Assembly: GCF_037055355.1 (NCBI RefSeq)
Contig: NZ_CP146350.1
Location: 7,649,001-7,713,000 of the forward strand
Source of the DNA: Streptomyces sp. DG1A-41
GTDB taxonomy: Bacteria; Actinomycetota; Actinomycetes; Streptomycetales; Streptomycetaceae
DNA length: 64,000 nt
Direction: 5' to 3'
Position 1 is the first letter of the stretch. Each line of letters begins with the position of its first letter. Made by a program: the position numbers and the translations under genes. Below are positions 44,291 to 53,512 of the stretch, piece by piece. The notes below the pieces were generated by a model. That model searched no databases. It saw nothing but the letters and a program-made list of their open reading frames with translations, and was not told where the DNA came from.

Positions 44291-44916
44291 ACCGAGTGGG
44301 ACTGGGTCTTGCCGTGGGGGCCGGATACCTCCTGGGACGGACCAAGAAACTGAAGATGGCGGTGGCCGTCGGCGGCCTGGTGGTCGGGAAGCGGATGAAC
44401 CTGAGCCCGCGCATGGTCGCGGACCTGGTCCAGCAGCAGCTGCGGAACAACCCGCAGTTCAAGGAGATCGGGGACCAGCTGCGGCAGGACCTGCGAGGTG
44501 TCGGCAAGGCGGCCCCCGGTGCCATGGTCGAGCGGCAGCTCGACGCCTTCGCCGCCCGGCTGCACGGCCGTACGGCTCAGGTGCGCGACCAGCTGGCGGG
44601 CGTGGTGCCCGGCGGAGGCGACGCCGAGGACGAGGAGCCCGAGGACTCCGGGCCGGAGGGGGAGCCGGAGCCGTCCCCGAAGCAGGCGGCGAAGAAGGCA
44701 CCGGCCAAGAAGGCACCCGCGAAGAAGACGGCGAAGAAGGCCCCCGCCCGGAAGGCCCCCGCCAAGAAGGCCCCCGCCAAGAAGGCCCCCGCCAAGAAGA
44801 CGGCGAGCCGGAAGGCGGCGGCGAAGAAGACCACGGCCGCGAAGAAGGCGACCTCCGCCGGGAACAGGGGCGGCAGCTCCCGGGCCCGGCTGCCGAAGGG
44901 AGGCGGTGAGGGATGA
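44287..44916 (+). CDS. gvpY: GvpY-like protein with histone-like lysine tail
   Basis: 209 residues in three parts. Residues 1-108: a glycine-rich hydrophobic N-terminus (GLGLAVGAGYLLGRTKK) and helical region. Residues 112-130: an acidic patch (EDEEPEDSGPEGEPE). Residues 132-190: repeated PAKKA units like histone H1 tails. Known only from actinomycete gas-vesicle operons; function not established. Position between gvpG and gvpZ fits S. coelicolor order. The basic tail suggests nucleic-acid or acidic-protein binding. Confidence 0.85.
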   Translation: MNRVGLGLAVGAGYLLGRTKKLKMAVAVGGLVVGKRMNLSPRMVADLVQQQLRNNPQFKEIGDQLRQDLRGVGKAAPGAMVERQLDAFAARLHGRTAQVRDQLAGVVPGGGDAEDEEPEDSGPEGEPEPSPKQAAKKAPAKKAPAKKTAKKAPARKAPAKKAPAKKAPAKKTASRKAAAKKTTAAKKATSAGNRGGSSRARLPKGGGEG

Positions 44917-45998
44917 CCGACACCCTCGGATCAGCGACCTCCGCCGCAAGCGGAGCGACGAAGAAGCCGTTCACCGAGGTGGCCCGCGGCGAGGCCGCCG
45001 ACCGGCTGAAGGTCGAGGTGCAGGAGTACCTCGCCGCCCAGGCCACCCGCATGCTGACCGGCGTGGGCCGCAAACTCGGCGAGACCACCGTCAGACTCAA
45101 CGACATCGCCGAGGGCAGGAGCCCCGGCTTCGCCCAGCTCGCCCTCGAAGGCGGGCGCAAGCTCGCCGAGGGCAAGGGACCCGTGCGCGCCGCCCTGGAG
45201 ACCGGCACCTCGCGCGCCAGGAACAAAGTGGCCGACGCGGTGAAGAACCCCGGCGGTGGCAAGGGCAAGGGCAAGAAGCCAGGCCGCAAGCCGACCGTCA
45301 TCATCGAGCACATCGACGTCGGCGTGCCCGTGCGCACCGCGTACGACCAGTGGACGCAGTACCAGGAGTTCAGCACCTTCGCGAAGGGCGTCAAGAGCGC
45401 CGACCGCGAGGACGACACCCACTCCGACTGGCAGCTGAAGGTCTTCTGGTCCAGGCGCAGCTGGAAGGCGAAGACGACCGAGCAGGTGCCGGACCACCGC
45501 ATCGCCTGGACGTCGGAGGGCGCCAAGGGCACGACCAAGGGCGTCGTCTCCTTCCACCGGCTCGCCGACGACCTCACGCGTGTCCTGCTGGTCATCGAGT
45601 ACCAGCCGTCGGGCCTCTTCGAGAAGACCGGCAACCTCTGGCGCGCCCAGGGCCGCCGCGCCCGGCTCGACCTGAAGAACTTCGTCCGCTTCATCACGAT
45701 CAAGGGCGAAGCGGACGACGGCTGGCGCGGCGAGATCCGCGACGGCAAGGTCGTCCGCAGCCACGAGGACGCGCTCGCCGAGGAGGAGTCCGAGGAGGAG
45801 CGCCCCGAAGGCGAGGAGCCCGAGGACGAGTACGACGAGGAGGAGCCGGAAGAGGATGGCGAGAACGAAGCCGAGGCCGGGTACGACGAGGAGGCCGAAG
45901 ACGAGGAGGAGCCCGAGGAAGAGGCTGAAGGGGAATACGAGGAAGACGAGGCCGACGAGTACGAGGACGAGTACGCCGAAGGCGGGAGCCGGCGATGA
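44913..45998 (+). CDS. gvpZ: GvpZ-like SRPBCC protein with polyacidic tail
   Basis: 361 residues. Residues about 128-260 form an SRPBCC/START-like domain (VRTAYDQWTQYQEFSTFAKG, RVLLVIEYQPSGLFEK). Residues 283-361 are over half Glu and Asp. The N-terminus is helical. Actinomycete-specific; role unproven. Its acidic tail is the mirror of the basic tail encoded by the gene just before, and the two overlap by four bases (ATGA). Stop overlaps gvpJ. Confidence 0.85.
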   Translation: MTDTLGSATSAASGATKKPFTEVARGEAADRLKVEVQEYLAAQATRMLTGVGRKLGETTVRLNDIAEGRSPGFAQLALEGGRKLAEGKGPVRAALETGTSRARNKVADAVKNPGGGKGKGKKPGRKPTVIIEHIDVGVPVRTAYDQWTQYQEFSTFAKGVKSADREDDTHSDWQLKVFWSRRSWKAKTTEQVPDHRIAWTSEGAKGTTKGVVSFHRLADDLTRVLLVIEYQPSGLFEKTGNLWRAQGRRARLDLKNFVRFITIKGEADDGWRGEIRDGKVVRSHEDALAEEESEEERPEGEEPEDEYDEEEPEEDGENEAEAGYDEEAEDEEEPEEEAEGEYEEDEADEYEDEYAEGGSRR

Positions 45999-46333
45999 CG
46001 ACGCCCAGCAGGATGCCCGACCCCTACGGCCACGGGAGCGGCGCCAACCTCGCCGACATCCTGGAACGGGTACTCGACAAGGGCATCGTCATCGCGGGCG
46101 ACATCCGCATCAACCTGCTCGACATCGAACTCCTCACCATCAAGCTGCGTTTGATCGTCGCCTCGGTGGACAAGGCGAAGGAGATGGGCATCGACTGGTG
46201 GGAGACCGACCCGGCACTGAGTTCGCGGGCCCGCCGTGATGAACTGACCCGTGAGAACGCTGAGTTGCGCGAGAGGCTGGCCCGGCTGGAGGAACTGGTG
46301 CCCGCCCGCGCGCAGAAGAAGGAGGCACCGTGA
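45995..46333 (+). CDS. gvpJ: Gas vesicle protein GvpJ
   Basis: 112-residue GvpA-like minor protein. The core reads NLADILERVLDKGIVIAGDI then NLLDIELLTIKLRLIVASVD, followed by a coiled-coil tail (ELTRENAELRERLARLEEL). Probably a cap or tip component. ATG overlaps gvpZ, GTG of gvpL overlaps its stop. Confidence 0.92.
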   Translation: MTTPSRMPDPYGHGSGANLADILERVLDKGIVIAGDIRINLLDIELLTIKLRLIVASVDKAKEMGIDWWETDPALSSRARRDELTRENAELRERLARLEELVPARAQKKEAP

Positions 46334-47085
46334 CCGGACTGCGGTACGTCTACGCCGTCTGCCGCCCCTTCGGCACGCCGCTCCAGTCCCAGTTGACGGG
46401 GGTGGCGGGCGATCCGCCCAGAGCGCTGAACCACCACGGCCTCGTCGCCGTGGTCAGCCACGTACCGGAGCGGGACTTCGCGGAGGAACCGCTCCGCGCC
46501 CATCTGGAGGACCTCGACTGGCTCACCGAGACCGCCCGCGCCCACCAGGGCGTGATCGACGCGCTCACCACCGTCACGACCCCGCTGCCGCTGCGGCTCG
46601 GCACCGTCTTCCGGGACGACAGCGGCGTACGGACGATGATCGAGGCCCGCGAAGAGGACTTCCGGCGCACCCTCGACCGGCTGGAGGGCCGGGTCGAGTG
46701 GGGCGTGAAGGTGTACGCCGAGTCCGAACCGCAGGAGAGCGCCCGGCCCGCGCAGAAGGCCGCGTCGGGCCGCGACTACCTGCGGCAGCGGCGTATGCAG
46801 ACCACGTCGCACGAGGAGATGTGGCAGAAGGCGGAAAGCTTCGCGGGCCGACTGCACGAGAAACTTTCCGCATTCGCGGAGGATTCCCGGCTGCATCCCC
46901 CGCAGAACCCCGCGCTTTCCAAAGCGACCGGGCGGAACGTGCTGAACGCCGCCTATCTCGTGCCGCGCGCGCATTCCGAGGAATTCGTGGAAATGGTGGA
47001 CCGCACGAAGGACGAGGTGCCCGGAATGCGCGTCGAACTCACCGGCCCCTGGGCGGCCTATTCGTTCGCCGGGGAGACCACATGA
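46330..47085 (+). CDS. gvpL: Gas vesicle protein GvpL
   Basis: 251-residue second member of the GvpF/GvpL family. Opens LRYVYAVCRPFGTPL and includes TPLPLRLGTVFRDD and NVLNAAYLVPRAHSEEF. Assembly factor. Overlaps gvpJ at the start (GTGA), 16 bases before gvpS. Confidence 0.92.
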   Translation: MTGLRYVYAVCRPFGTPLQSQLTGVAGDPPRALNHHGLVAVVSHVPERDFAEEPLRAHLEDLDWLTETARAHQGVIDALTTVTTPLPLRLGTVFRDDSGVRTMIEAREEDFRRTLDRLEGRVEWGVKVYAESEPQESARPAQKAASGRDYLRQRRMQTTSHEEMWQKAESFAGRLHEKLSAFAEDSRLHPPQNPALSKATGRNVLNAAYLVPRAHSEEFVEMVDRTKDEVPGMRVELTGPWAAYSFAGETT

Positions 47086-47101
47086 CCGACGGGGAGAAGC
47101 C

Positions 47102-47290
47102 GTGACCGTAGTGGAACGCCGTGAGGTCGCCCTCGTGGACCTGCTCGACCGGCTGCTCGCCGGCGGGGTCGTGATCACGGGGGACATCACGCTCCGCATC
47201 GCCGACGTCGACCTCGTCCGTATCGACCTCAACGCGCTCATCAGCTCGGTGAACGCTCAGGTGTCTTCCCCGTTCGAGGAGTTGCTGTGA
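47102..47290 (+). CDS. gvpS: Gas vesicle protein GvpS
   Basis: Small 62-residue GvpA-like protein: VALVDLLDRLLAGGVVITGD followed by ITLRIADVDLVRIDLNALIS. Only the shell-type core is present, with no tail, so it is the shortest of the three GvpA paralogues here. Stop overlaps gvpK (GTGA). Confidence 0.9.
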   Translation: MTVVERREVALVDLLDRLLAGGVVITGDITLRIADVDLVRIDLNALISSVNAQVSSPFEELL

Positions 47291-47607
47291 CGTCGTCCGA
47301 CCAGTCCGCGCAGAATCCGCGGCCGCGCCGCAACCGGCTGGACCTGGAACCCGACACCGTCGAGCGCGACCTGGTCAAACTCGTGCTCACGGTGGTGGAG
47401 TTGCTGCGCCAGCTCATGGAGCGCCAGGCGCTGCGCCGGTTCGACGTGGGGGATCTGAGCGAGGAGCAGGAGGAGCGGATCGGGCTCACGCTGATGCTGC
47501 TGGAGGAGCGGATGGCGGAACTGCGCGACCGCTACGGACTGCGGCCCGAGGACCTCAATCTGGACCTCGGGCCGCTTGGACCGCTGCTTCCCCGGGACGG
47601 GGGCTAA
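47287..47607 (+). CDS. gvpK: Gas vesicle protein GvpK
   Basis: 106-residue last gene of the gvp operon. Opening PRRNRLDLEPDTVERDLVKL and LVLTVVELLRQLMERQALRR are the GvpK signature. Its TAA is one base from the convergent stop of a small membrane protein gene. Confidence 0.93.
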   Translation: MTSSDQSAQNPRPRRNRLDLEPDTVERDLVKLVLTVVELLRQLMERQALRRFDVGDLSEEQEERIGLTLMLLEERMAELRDRYGLRPEDLNLDLGPLGPLLPRDGG

Positions 47608-47608
47608 T

Positions 47609-47779
47609 TCACCACCTGTACCACCGGCCCCTGCCTCCGGTCGCCGACGTACCACGGACGAAGAATCCCAGCAGCCACACAACGAGAACCGCCAACGCGA
47701 TCCACCAGAGCACCTCTACTGCGAATCCGGCGCCGAACAGAACCAACGCCAGAAGCAGCACCAGCAGGATGGGAACCAT
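47609..47779 (-). CDS. Small hydrophobic membrane protein
   Basis: 56 residues: two adjacent membrane helices (VPILLVLLLALVLFGAGFAV and ALAVLVVWLLGFFV) and a short basic tail ending GGRGRWYRW. The ATG at 47779 follows AGGAGG eight bases upstream, good support for so short a gene. Similar two-helix proteins are widespread in Streptomyces and often stress-induced. Its stop is one base from the gvpK stop. Confidence 0.8.
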   Translation of the reverse strand: MVPILLVLLLALVLFGAGFAVEVLWWIALAVLVVWLLGFFVRGTSATGGRGRWYRW

Positions 47780-47821
47780 AATTCGAACCTCCTGCTTTTA
47801 GGGTGTCCCCGAATCGGTGTT

Positions 47822-48643
47822 TCAGACGTCCTTTCGGCAGAGAATTTCTCCGTGCAGCACGCTGAACCAGCCGTCCTCCCGCTCCCCCCACTGCCGCCAG
47901 GCGTCGGCCACGGCCCGCAACTGCGCCACGCTCGCGTGCCCGCCCTGCCGGGCCCGGTCCGCGTACGCGGACGCCAGCGTCCGGTCGGCCCACAGCCCGC
48001 TCCACCAGGCCCGCTCCTGATGCGTGGCGAAGGTCCAGGTGCCGGAGGTCGCCGTGACGTCCGTGAACCCGGCTCGCAGCGCCCACGCCTTCAGCCGGCG
48101 CCCGGCATCCGGCTCACCGCCGTTGGCCCGGGCGACCCGGCGGTAGAGGTCCAGCCAGTGGTCGAGCCCCCCGGACGCCGGAAACCAGGTCATGGCCTCG
48201 TAATCCGCGTCCCGCACGGCGACGAGCCCTCCGGGCTTCACCACCCGCCTCATCTCGCGCAGGGCCCGCACCGGATCCCCCACGTGCTGGAGCACCTGAT
48301 GGGCGTGCACCACGCAGAACGTGTCGTCCGGGTAGTCCATGGCGTGCACGTCGGCGACCGCGAAGTCGACGTTGGCCAGCCCCCGCCCGTCAGCCGTGGC
48401 CCGCGCCCGCTCCAGGATCTCCGGCTCCCGGTCGACGCCGGTGACCTGCCCGTCGGGGACGAGCGCGGCCAGGTCGGCGGTGATGGTGCCCGGTCCGCAC
48501 CCGACGTCCAGGATCCTCATGTGGGGCCGGAGCGAGGGCACCAGGTACGCGGCCGAGTTGGCGGCGGTCCGCCAGGTGTGCGAACGCAGCACCGACTCGT
48601 GGTGCCCGTGCGTGTAGACGGCGGTCTCGCGTGGTTCCGGCAT
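47822..48643 (-). CDS. Class I SAM-dependent methyltransferase
   Basis: 273-residue methyltransferase. Motif I is ILDVGCGPGTITADLA, motif post-I VTGVDREPEIL, motif II region VVHAHQVLQHVGDP and motif III VVKPGGLVAVRD. Substrate unknown; closest in style to UbiE/COQ5-like small-molecule methylases. The ATG at 48643 (MPEPRE) was preferred over one 11 codons upstream, but the choice is uncertain. Confidence 0.9.
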   Translation of the reverse strand: MPEPRETAVYTHGHHESVLRSHTWRTAANSAAYLVPSLRPHMRILDVGCGPGTITADLAALVPDGQVTGVDREPEILERARATADGRGLANVDFAVADVHAMDYPDDTFCVVHAHQVLQHVGDPVRALREMRRVVKPGGLVAVRDADYEAMTWFPASGGLDHWLDLYRRVARANGGEPDAGRRLKAWALRAGFTDVTATSGTWTFATHQERAWWSGLWADRTLASAYADRARQGGHASVAQLRAVADAWRQWGEREDGWFSVLHGEILCRKDV

Positions 48644-48746
48644 GGCGGATCCCACCCCTTCGTTTCGGGTCGGCATGGGATCACCGTACGCAGTCTGGCC
48701 GCATAGTGAGACCGTATTCCCGTAATGTGGACTGACGGAGCGTCAG

Positions 48747-50136
48747 TCAGGCGGGGATCGGCCGGTAGACGGTCAGCGCCTCGGGCAGTTTCTCCAGGGT
48801 GACGCGGCCCTCCACTTCGATGACCTCACCGTCGTAGGCGAGGAGCGTGCCGGGCGCCACGTGATCCAGCCGCAGCCGTCCCACCTGGACGGCGGCGTGC
48901 GCGGGGGAGCGGGTCAGCGGCCCCGCGATGGCGGCGGCGAGCAGCCGGACCGCGCAGGCGCCCCCCGTGCACGACCCGCACGTCGAGCTGCCCGTCCGCG
49001 AGATCCCTCCGGCGCCCGGACGCCAGCCCCATGCGGTGATAGGTGCCGTTCCCTGCGAACAGCAGCCACAGGGGACGCGTACGGCCCTGGAACTCGGCCT
49101 CCAGCGGGTGCCGGTCGGCCCGCAGCACGCGCAGGGCCGCGAGCACGCCGGCGGGCCAGCCGCCGATCCGGTGCGACCAGCGCTCCCGCTCGCGCACGAG
49201 TTCCGGGTAGACGCCGACACTGCACGTGTTGAGGAATACACCGTGCTTCCCGCCGCAGGAGTACCGGCCCACGTCCACGCGCACGGCCTCGCCCTCACGC
49301 AGCGCCCGGGCGAGATCGCGTACGTCCTCGATGCCCAGGTCGTAGGCGAAGTGGTTGAGGGTCCCGCCCGGCAGCACCGCGAGGGGCAGGTCGAAGCGGA
49401 GCGCGACGCGTGCGGCGGTGTTCACGGTGCCGTCGCCGCCGCACACGCCGAGGACCCGGGCGCGGGCGGCCGCCTTCTCCAGCGCGGCGGGCACGTCCCC
49501 CGGCTCGCACTCGACGATCTCGGCCCGGGGGAGGGCGTCCCGCAGGGCACGGGCACGCTCGGCGCTCCCGGCGGCGGTGTTCGTCACCAGCACGAGTCCC
49601 TCGCCGTCCGGCAGCGCCGGAACCTCCGCGCGGGGGCGGGGCGGCGGGGCGACCTGGCCGCGCGTCGGCACCATGCCCCGCACGGCGAACGCGGCACCCG
49701 CGCCCAGGGCGGCGCCCGCCAGGACGTCGCTCGGGAAGTGCGCGCCGGTGTGGACGCGGGAGAGGGCGACGCAGGCGGCCACCGGGGCGACGACCGTGCC
49801 CCAGGCGGGGGACTCCAGGGCGACACCGGTCGCGAAGGCGGCGGCGGACGCAACCTGCCCGGAGGGGGAGGAGGGAGTGATCGGCCGCCGCTTCGGCTGC
49901 CCGATCAGCGGGACCGGAGCCGGTGCCGCTGGGCGGGGCTGGAAGACCGTGCGCTTGCCGAGGGCGGCGACGGTGAGGGAGGCAAGGCCGAGTGAGGCCA
50001 GTCCTCGGGTCGCCGCGCGGCGGGCACGGGGCGTGCGGGTCGCCGCGAGGGCGGCGGCGGCCGCGAACCAGAGGGCACCGTGGTTCGCGCTGTGGCTCAG
50101 GCGGGACAGGACGGGATCCAGGGCGGCGGACGTCAT
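48747..50136 (-). pseudogene. PAP2 phosphatase-diacylglycerol kinase fusion, frameshifted
   Basis: N-terminal PAP2 domain, membrane-bound, with SPSGQVASAAAF and SRVHTGAHFPSDVLAG (phosphatase motifs), then a DAGK domain with VCGGDGTVNTAARV and LPGGTLNHFA. The frame holds from the ATG at 50136 through LDVRVVHGG, then must shift by one base in a six-G run near 48961-48966 to reach VRLLAAAIAGPLTRSP and end LEKLPEALTVYRPIPA at 48747. Such bifunctional lipid enzymes normally end in that frame. A one-base insertion, a sequence error or slippage can explain it. Confidence 0.82.
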
Positions 50137-50295
50137 GGCATGCGGGTACCCGGAGGGGGTGGACACACCGACCGTCCGCGGCCAGGGTTGTGGGTGATCA
50201 TCGTGTCCGAAGAGGACACGGGTCGTGGGCGACAGCGCGCACTCCAGCGGAAATGCGTTTGCCCGGCGTGCCGTCGCCGCCACAGAATCGCGTCC

Positions 50296-51915
50296 ATGGG
50301 TCACCTCGAAGCCGCACACCTGGAGTACTACCTGCCTGACGGAAGGGCGCTGCTGGGTGATGTGTCGTTCCGGGTGGGGGAGGGAGCCGTCGTCGCCCTC
50401 GTGGGGCCCAACGGGGCCGGGAAGACGACCCTGCTCCGGATGCTCGCCGGTGAGATCAAGCCGCACGGCGGATCCGTCACCGTGGGCGGCGGACTCGGTG
50501 TGATGCGGCAGTTCGTCGGATCCGTACGCGACGAGACGACCGTACGGGACCTGCTCGTCTCCGTCGCCACCCCCCGCATCCGCGAGGCGGCCCACGCCGT
50601 GGATGCCGCCGAGCACGCCATCATGACCGTGGACGACGAGGCCGCCCAGCTGAAGTATGCCCAGGCCCTCGCCGACTGGGCCGAGGCCCGCGGCTACGAG
50701 GCCGAGACGCTGTGGGACATGTGCACCACGGCCGCCCTCGGCATCCCGTACGACAAGGCGCAGTGGCGACAGGTCCGCACCCTCTCCGGCGGCGAGCAGA
50801 AGCGGCTCGTTCTGGAGGCCCTGCTGCGCGGCACGGACGAGGTGCTCCTGCTCGACGAGCCCGACAACTACCTCGACGTGCCCGGCAAGCGCTGGCTGGA
50901 GGAGCGCCTCGCGGAGACCCGCAAGACCGTCCTCTTCGTCTCCCACGACCGCGAACTCCTCGCCCGCGCGGCCCAGCGCATCATCTCCCTGGAACCGAGC
51001 CCCACCGGCGCCGACGCCTGGGTGCACGGCGGCGGCTTCGCCACGTACCACGAGGCCCGCCGCGAACGCTTCGCCCGTTTCGAGGAGTTGCGCAGGCGCT
51101 GGGACGAGAAGCACGCCCAGCTGAAGAAGCTGGTGCTGAACCTGCGTCAGGCGGCGACCATCAGCCACGAGCTGGCCTCCCGCTACCAGGCCGCCCAGAC
51201 CAGGCTCCGCAAGTTCGAGGAGGCCGGCCCGCCTCCGGAACCGCCCCGTGAGCAGGACATCAGGATGCGGCTCAAGGGCGGCCGCACCGGCGTCCGGGCC
51301 GTCACCTGCGAGCGCCTGGAGCTGACCGGCCTGATGAAGCCCTTCGACCTGGAGGTCTTCTACGGCGAACGCGTCGCCGTCCTCGGCTCCAACGGCTCCG
51401 GCAAGTCCCACTTCCTGCGCCTGCTCGCCGGGGACGATGTCGCGCACACGGGTCTCTGGAAGCTGGGAGCCCGGGTCGTGCCCGGCCACTTCGCGCAGAC
51501 GCACGCGCACCCGGAGCTGGAGGGCCGCACGCTGCTCGACATCCTGTGGAAGGAGTACTCACAGGACCGCGGCGCGGCGATGTCGAGGCTGCGCCGCTAC
51601 GAGCTGACGCATCAGGCCGAGCAGACGTTCGACCGCCTGTCCGGCGGCCAGCAGGCCCGCTTCCAGATCCTCCTCCTGGAACTCCAAGGCGTGACGGCGC
51701 TACTGCTCGACGAGCCGACCGACAACCTGGACCTGGAGTCCGCGGAGGCGCTCCAAGAGGGCCTGGAGGCCTTCGACGGCACGGTCCTCGCGGTCACGCA
51801 CGACCGCTGGTTCGCCCGCTCCTTCGACCGCTACCTGGTCTTCGGCAGCGACGGCCGGGTCCGGGAGACCCCGGACCCGGTCTGGGACGAACGCCGGGTG
51901 GAACGAGCGCGGTAG
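50296..51915 (+). CDS. ABC-F family ATPase
   Basis: 539-residue soluble protein with two ABC cassettes and no membrane part. Walker A: GPNGAGKTT and GSNGSGKSH; signatures LSGGEQKRLV and LSGGQQARFQ; Walker B LLLDEPDNYLD and LLLDEPTDNLD. ABC-F proteins act on ribosomes in translation or antibiotic resistance. The linker between cassettes (YQAAQTRLRKFEEAGPPPEP) is of moderate length. Start at MGHLEAAHLEYY. Divergent from the lipid gene. Confidence 0.92.
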   Translation: MGHLEAAHLEYYLPDGRALLGDVSFRVGEGAVVALVGPNGAGKTTLLRMLAGEIKPHGGSVTVGGGLGVMRQFVGSVRDETTVRDLLVSVATPRIREAAHAVDAAEHAIMTVDDEAAQLKYAQALADWAEARGYEAETLWDMCTTAALGIPYDKAQWRQVRTLSGGEQKRLVLEALLRGTDEVLLLDEPDNYLDVPGKRWLEERLAETRKTVLFVSHDRELLARAAQRIISLEPSPTGADAWVHGGGFATYHEARRERFARFEELRRRWDEKHAQLKKLVLNLRQAATISHELASRYQAAQTRLRKFEEAGPPPEPPREQDIRMRLKGGRTGVRAVTCERLELTGLMKPFDLEVFYGERVAVLGSNGSGKSHFLRLLAGDDVAHTGLWKLGARVVPGHFAQTHAHPELEGRTLLDILWKEYSQDRGAAMSRLRRYELTHQAEQTFDRLSGGQQARFQILLLELQGVTALLLDEPTDNLDLESAEALQEGLEAFDGTVLAVTHDRWFARSFDRYLVFGSDGRVRETPDPVWDERRVERAR

Positions 51916-51929
51916 AAGCGGGCAGCTGA

Positions 51930-53030
51930 TCACTTCCAGCGGAGCAGCGCCCCGAGCCCGCCGACCGGAACCTCTCGCTCCGCAACGGCCAGTGCCGCCG
52001 CGTCCGTCGCCACGGCCGACCGGATCAGCGCGTCGTCCGCCCGGGCGGGCCAGGAGTGCTGCTCGCCGAGGATCTTCAGGTCCGTTCGCCGCACCGCCAG
52101 CTGGTCCGGGTCCTCGCCGATCCACACCTCGCGGTGCGCGTCCGGCCCGTCCGGCCTGATCAGCAGCTCGTCGATGCGGTGCTCGCGCGCCGCCTCGACC
52201 AGCGCGGGCACGCCCTCCACGGCCCCGGGGCGGCCCTCGTCGTCCGGGTTCCGGGCGGCCCGGAACCGTTCCAGCTCCCCCTCGGCCTGCCGCGCCACAT
52301 GCTCGGCGCGAGCCCGCTCCACGTCCTCGTCCAGGAGCCGGCTGCCGGTGCCGTGCGGCGCCTCGACGACGAGGTCGTGCAGCCGCTTGGGCAGCCGCTC
52401 GTGCACGGACCGCCGCTCGCGGTCGTCACCGACGAGAATCAGCAGGTCGGCGCGGGTCTCCTCCTGGCACACGGCGAGCGCGTCGGCGATCTCCGCGGCG
52501 TTGTGCTCCCAGGTGTTCTCCACCCGCAGCTGGAAATGCCGCTCGGACCAGTCCACGGAGCTCGTCCGGTGCACCGGCCACTGGCGCCCGGTGACGCTTC
52601 CGGCGCCCTCCCGGCCCAGTGCGCTGCGCAGCTCGAAGTTCGCGCCCTTGCGGTCGACGTACGCCACTACGCACACCGGGTCCTCACCGGCCAGTTCCAG
52701 CAGCGGCGTGACACGCGGCAGCGGGGCCCATTCGGCCCAGGCGCCCCCCTGCGGTGGACGGGCCAGCGGCGGGTCGAGGACCACCTCGCCGGCGCGGGCG
52801 AACAGGGCCCGGCCATGCGGTTCGGAGGAGTGCCGCAGGTCATCGATCGCGCTCCGTACGGCCTGGCAGGTCGCCTCGTCCGCGCCCTGGTCGGCCAGCT
52901 GCCTGGCCATCGCCTGGGCCGTGAGCTGCCGCTCGTGGGGGGTGTCCTCCGTATGCCGGGAGGTGTCGACGTACACCGAGGCCCAAGGCCCGGGGTGTTC
53001 GTAGAGTGGGTGCAGAAAGGCGAGATCCAT
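51930..53030 (-). CDS. Rv2629/Balon-type ribosome hibernation factor
   Basis: 366-residue protein with archaeo-eukaryotic release-factor-like fold. Matches to the Rv2629 group: opening PWASVYVDTSRHTEDTPHE, GRALFARAGEVVLD, VCVVAYVDRKGANFEL, RADLLILVGDDRERRSVHE, and ending VGGLGALLRWK. No GGQ hydrolysis motif is seen, which fits a non-terminating ribosome binder that protects idle ribosomes. Ends 14 bases from the convergent ABC-F gene, itself a ribosome-associated family. Confidence 0.82.
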   Translation of the reverse strand: MDLAFLHPLYEHPGPWASVYVDTSRHTEDTPHERQLTAQAMARQLADQGADEATCQAVRSAIDDLRHSSEPHGRALFARAGEVVLDPPLARPPQGGAWAEWAPLPRVTPLLELAGEDPVCVVAYVDRKGANFELRSALGREGAGSVTGRQWPVHRTSSVDWSERHFQLRVENTWEHNAAEIADALAVCQEETRADLLILVGDDRERRSVHERLPKRLHDLVVEAPHGTGSRLLDEDVERARAEHVARQAEGELERFRAARNPDDEGRPGAVEGVPALVEAAREHRIDELLIRPDGPDAHREVWIGEDPDQLAVRRTDLKILGEQHSWPARADDALIRSAVATDAAALAVAEREVPVGGLGALLRWK

Positions 53031-53095
53031 GGCTCCCTCCCGGGTGCCGCTCGGGGGTAGTGCTCAGTTGCTCCCGGGGCGGGTACCCGGACCGC

Positions 53096-53383
53096 ATGAA
53101 CGAACACGACGAGCGGGGCAACACCATGACCGGAGTGGATCCTGACCGGCTGGACGACCAGCAGCTCATGAAGGAGCTGGAGACCATCCACCGCACGCGC
53201 CACGACACGCTGCTCTACGGCTCGAACGACGCGCTGCGGGCCCACAACGAACGCATGGCGCAGCTCGAGGGCGAGTTCCTGCGCCGCAACCCGCGCCGCC
53301 CGGTGGCCGCGGGCCGCACTCGCGAAGGGGCCCGTGAGCGGGGCAGCGGGGAGGCGACGACTCCCACGACCCCCGGCACCTGA
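53096..53383 (+). CDS. Small DUF6158-like protein
   Basis: 95-residue soluble protein, conserved core LDDQQLMKELETIHRTRHDT then YGSNDALRAHNERMAQLEGE and FLRRNPRRP. I recognise the pattern from small actinomycete proteins of unknown function. Two starts are possible (53096 or the ATG ten codons later); neither has a strong ribosome site. Divergent from the hibernation-factor gene, 65 bases apart, so perhaps co-regulated. Confidence 0.7.
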   Translation: MNEHDERGNTMTGVDPDRLDDQQLMKELETIHRTRHDTLLYGSNDALRAHNERMAQLEGEFLRRNPRRPVAAGRTREGARERGSGEATTPTTPGT

Positions 53384-53512
53384 GTCGCTCCGGAGGCAGG
53401 ACCGGCACACACGCGAACCGGCACCGACCGTGGCCCGCCCCAGACCGACCGGCCCGGCGCCGCGCCCCGGCACGAAGCCCGGCCGACACAGAGCCACGTC
53501 CCGACCCGAACC

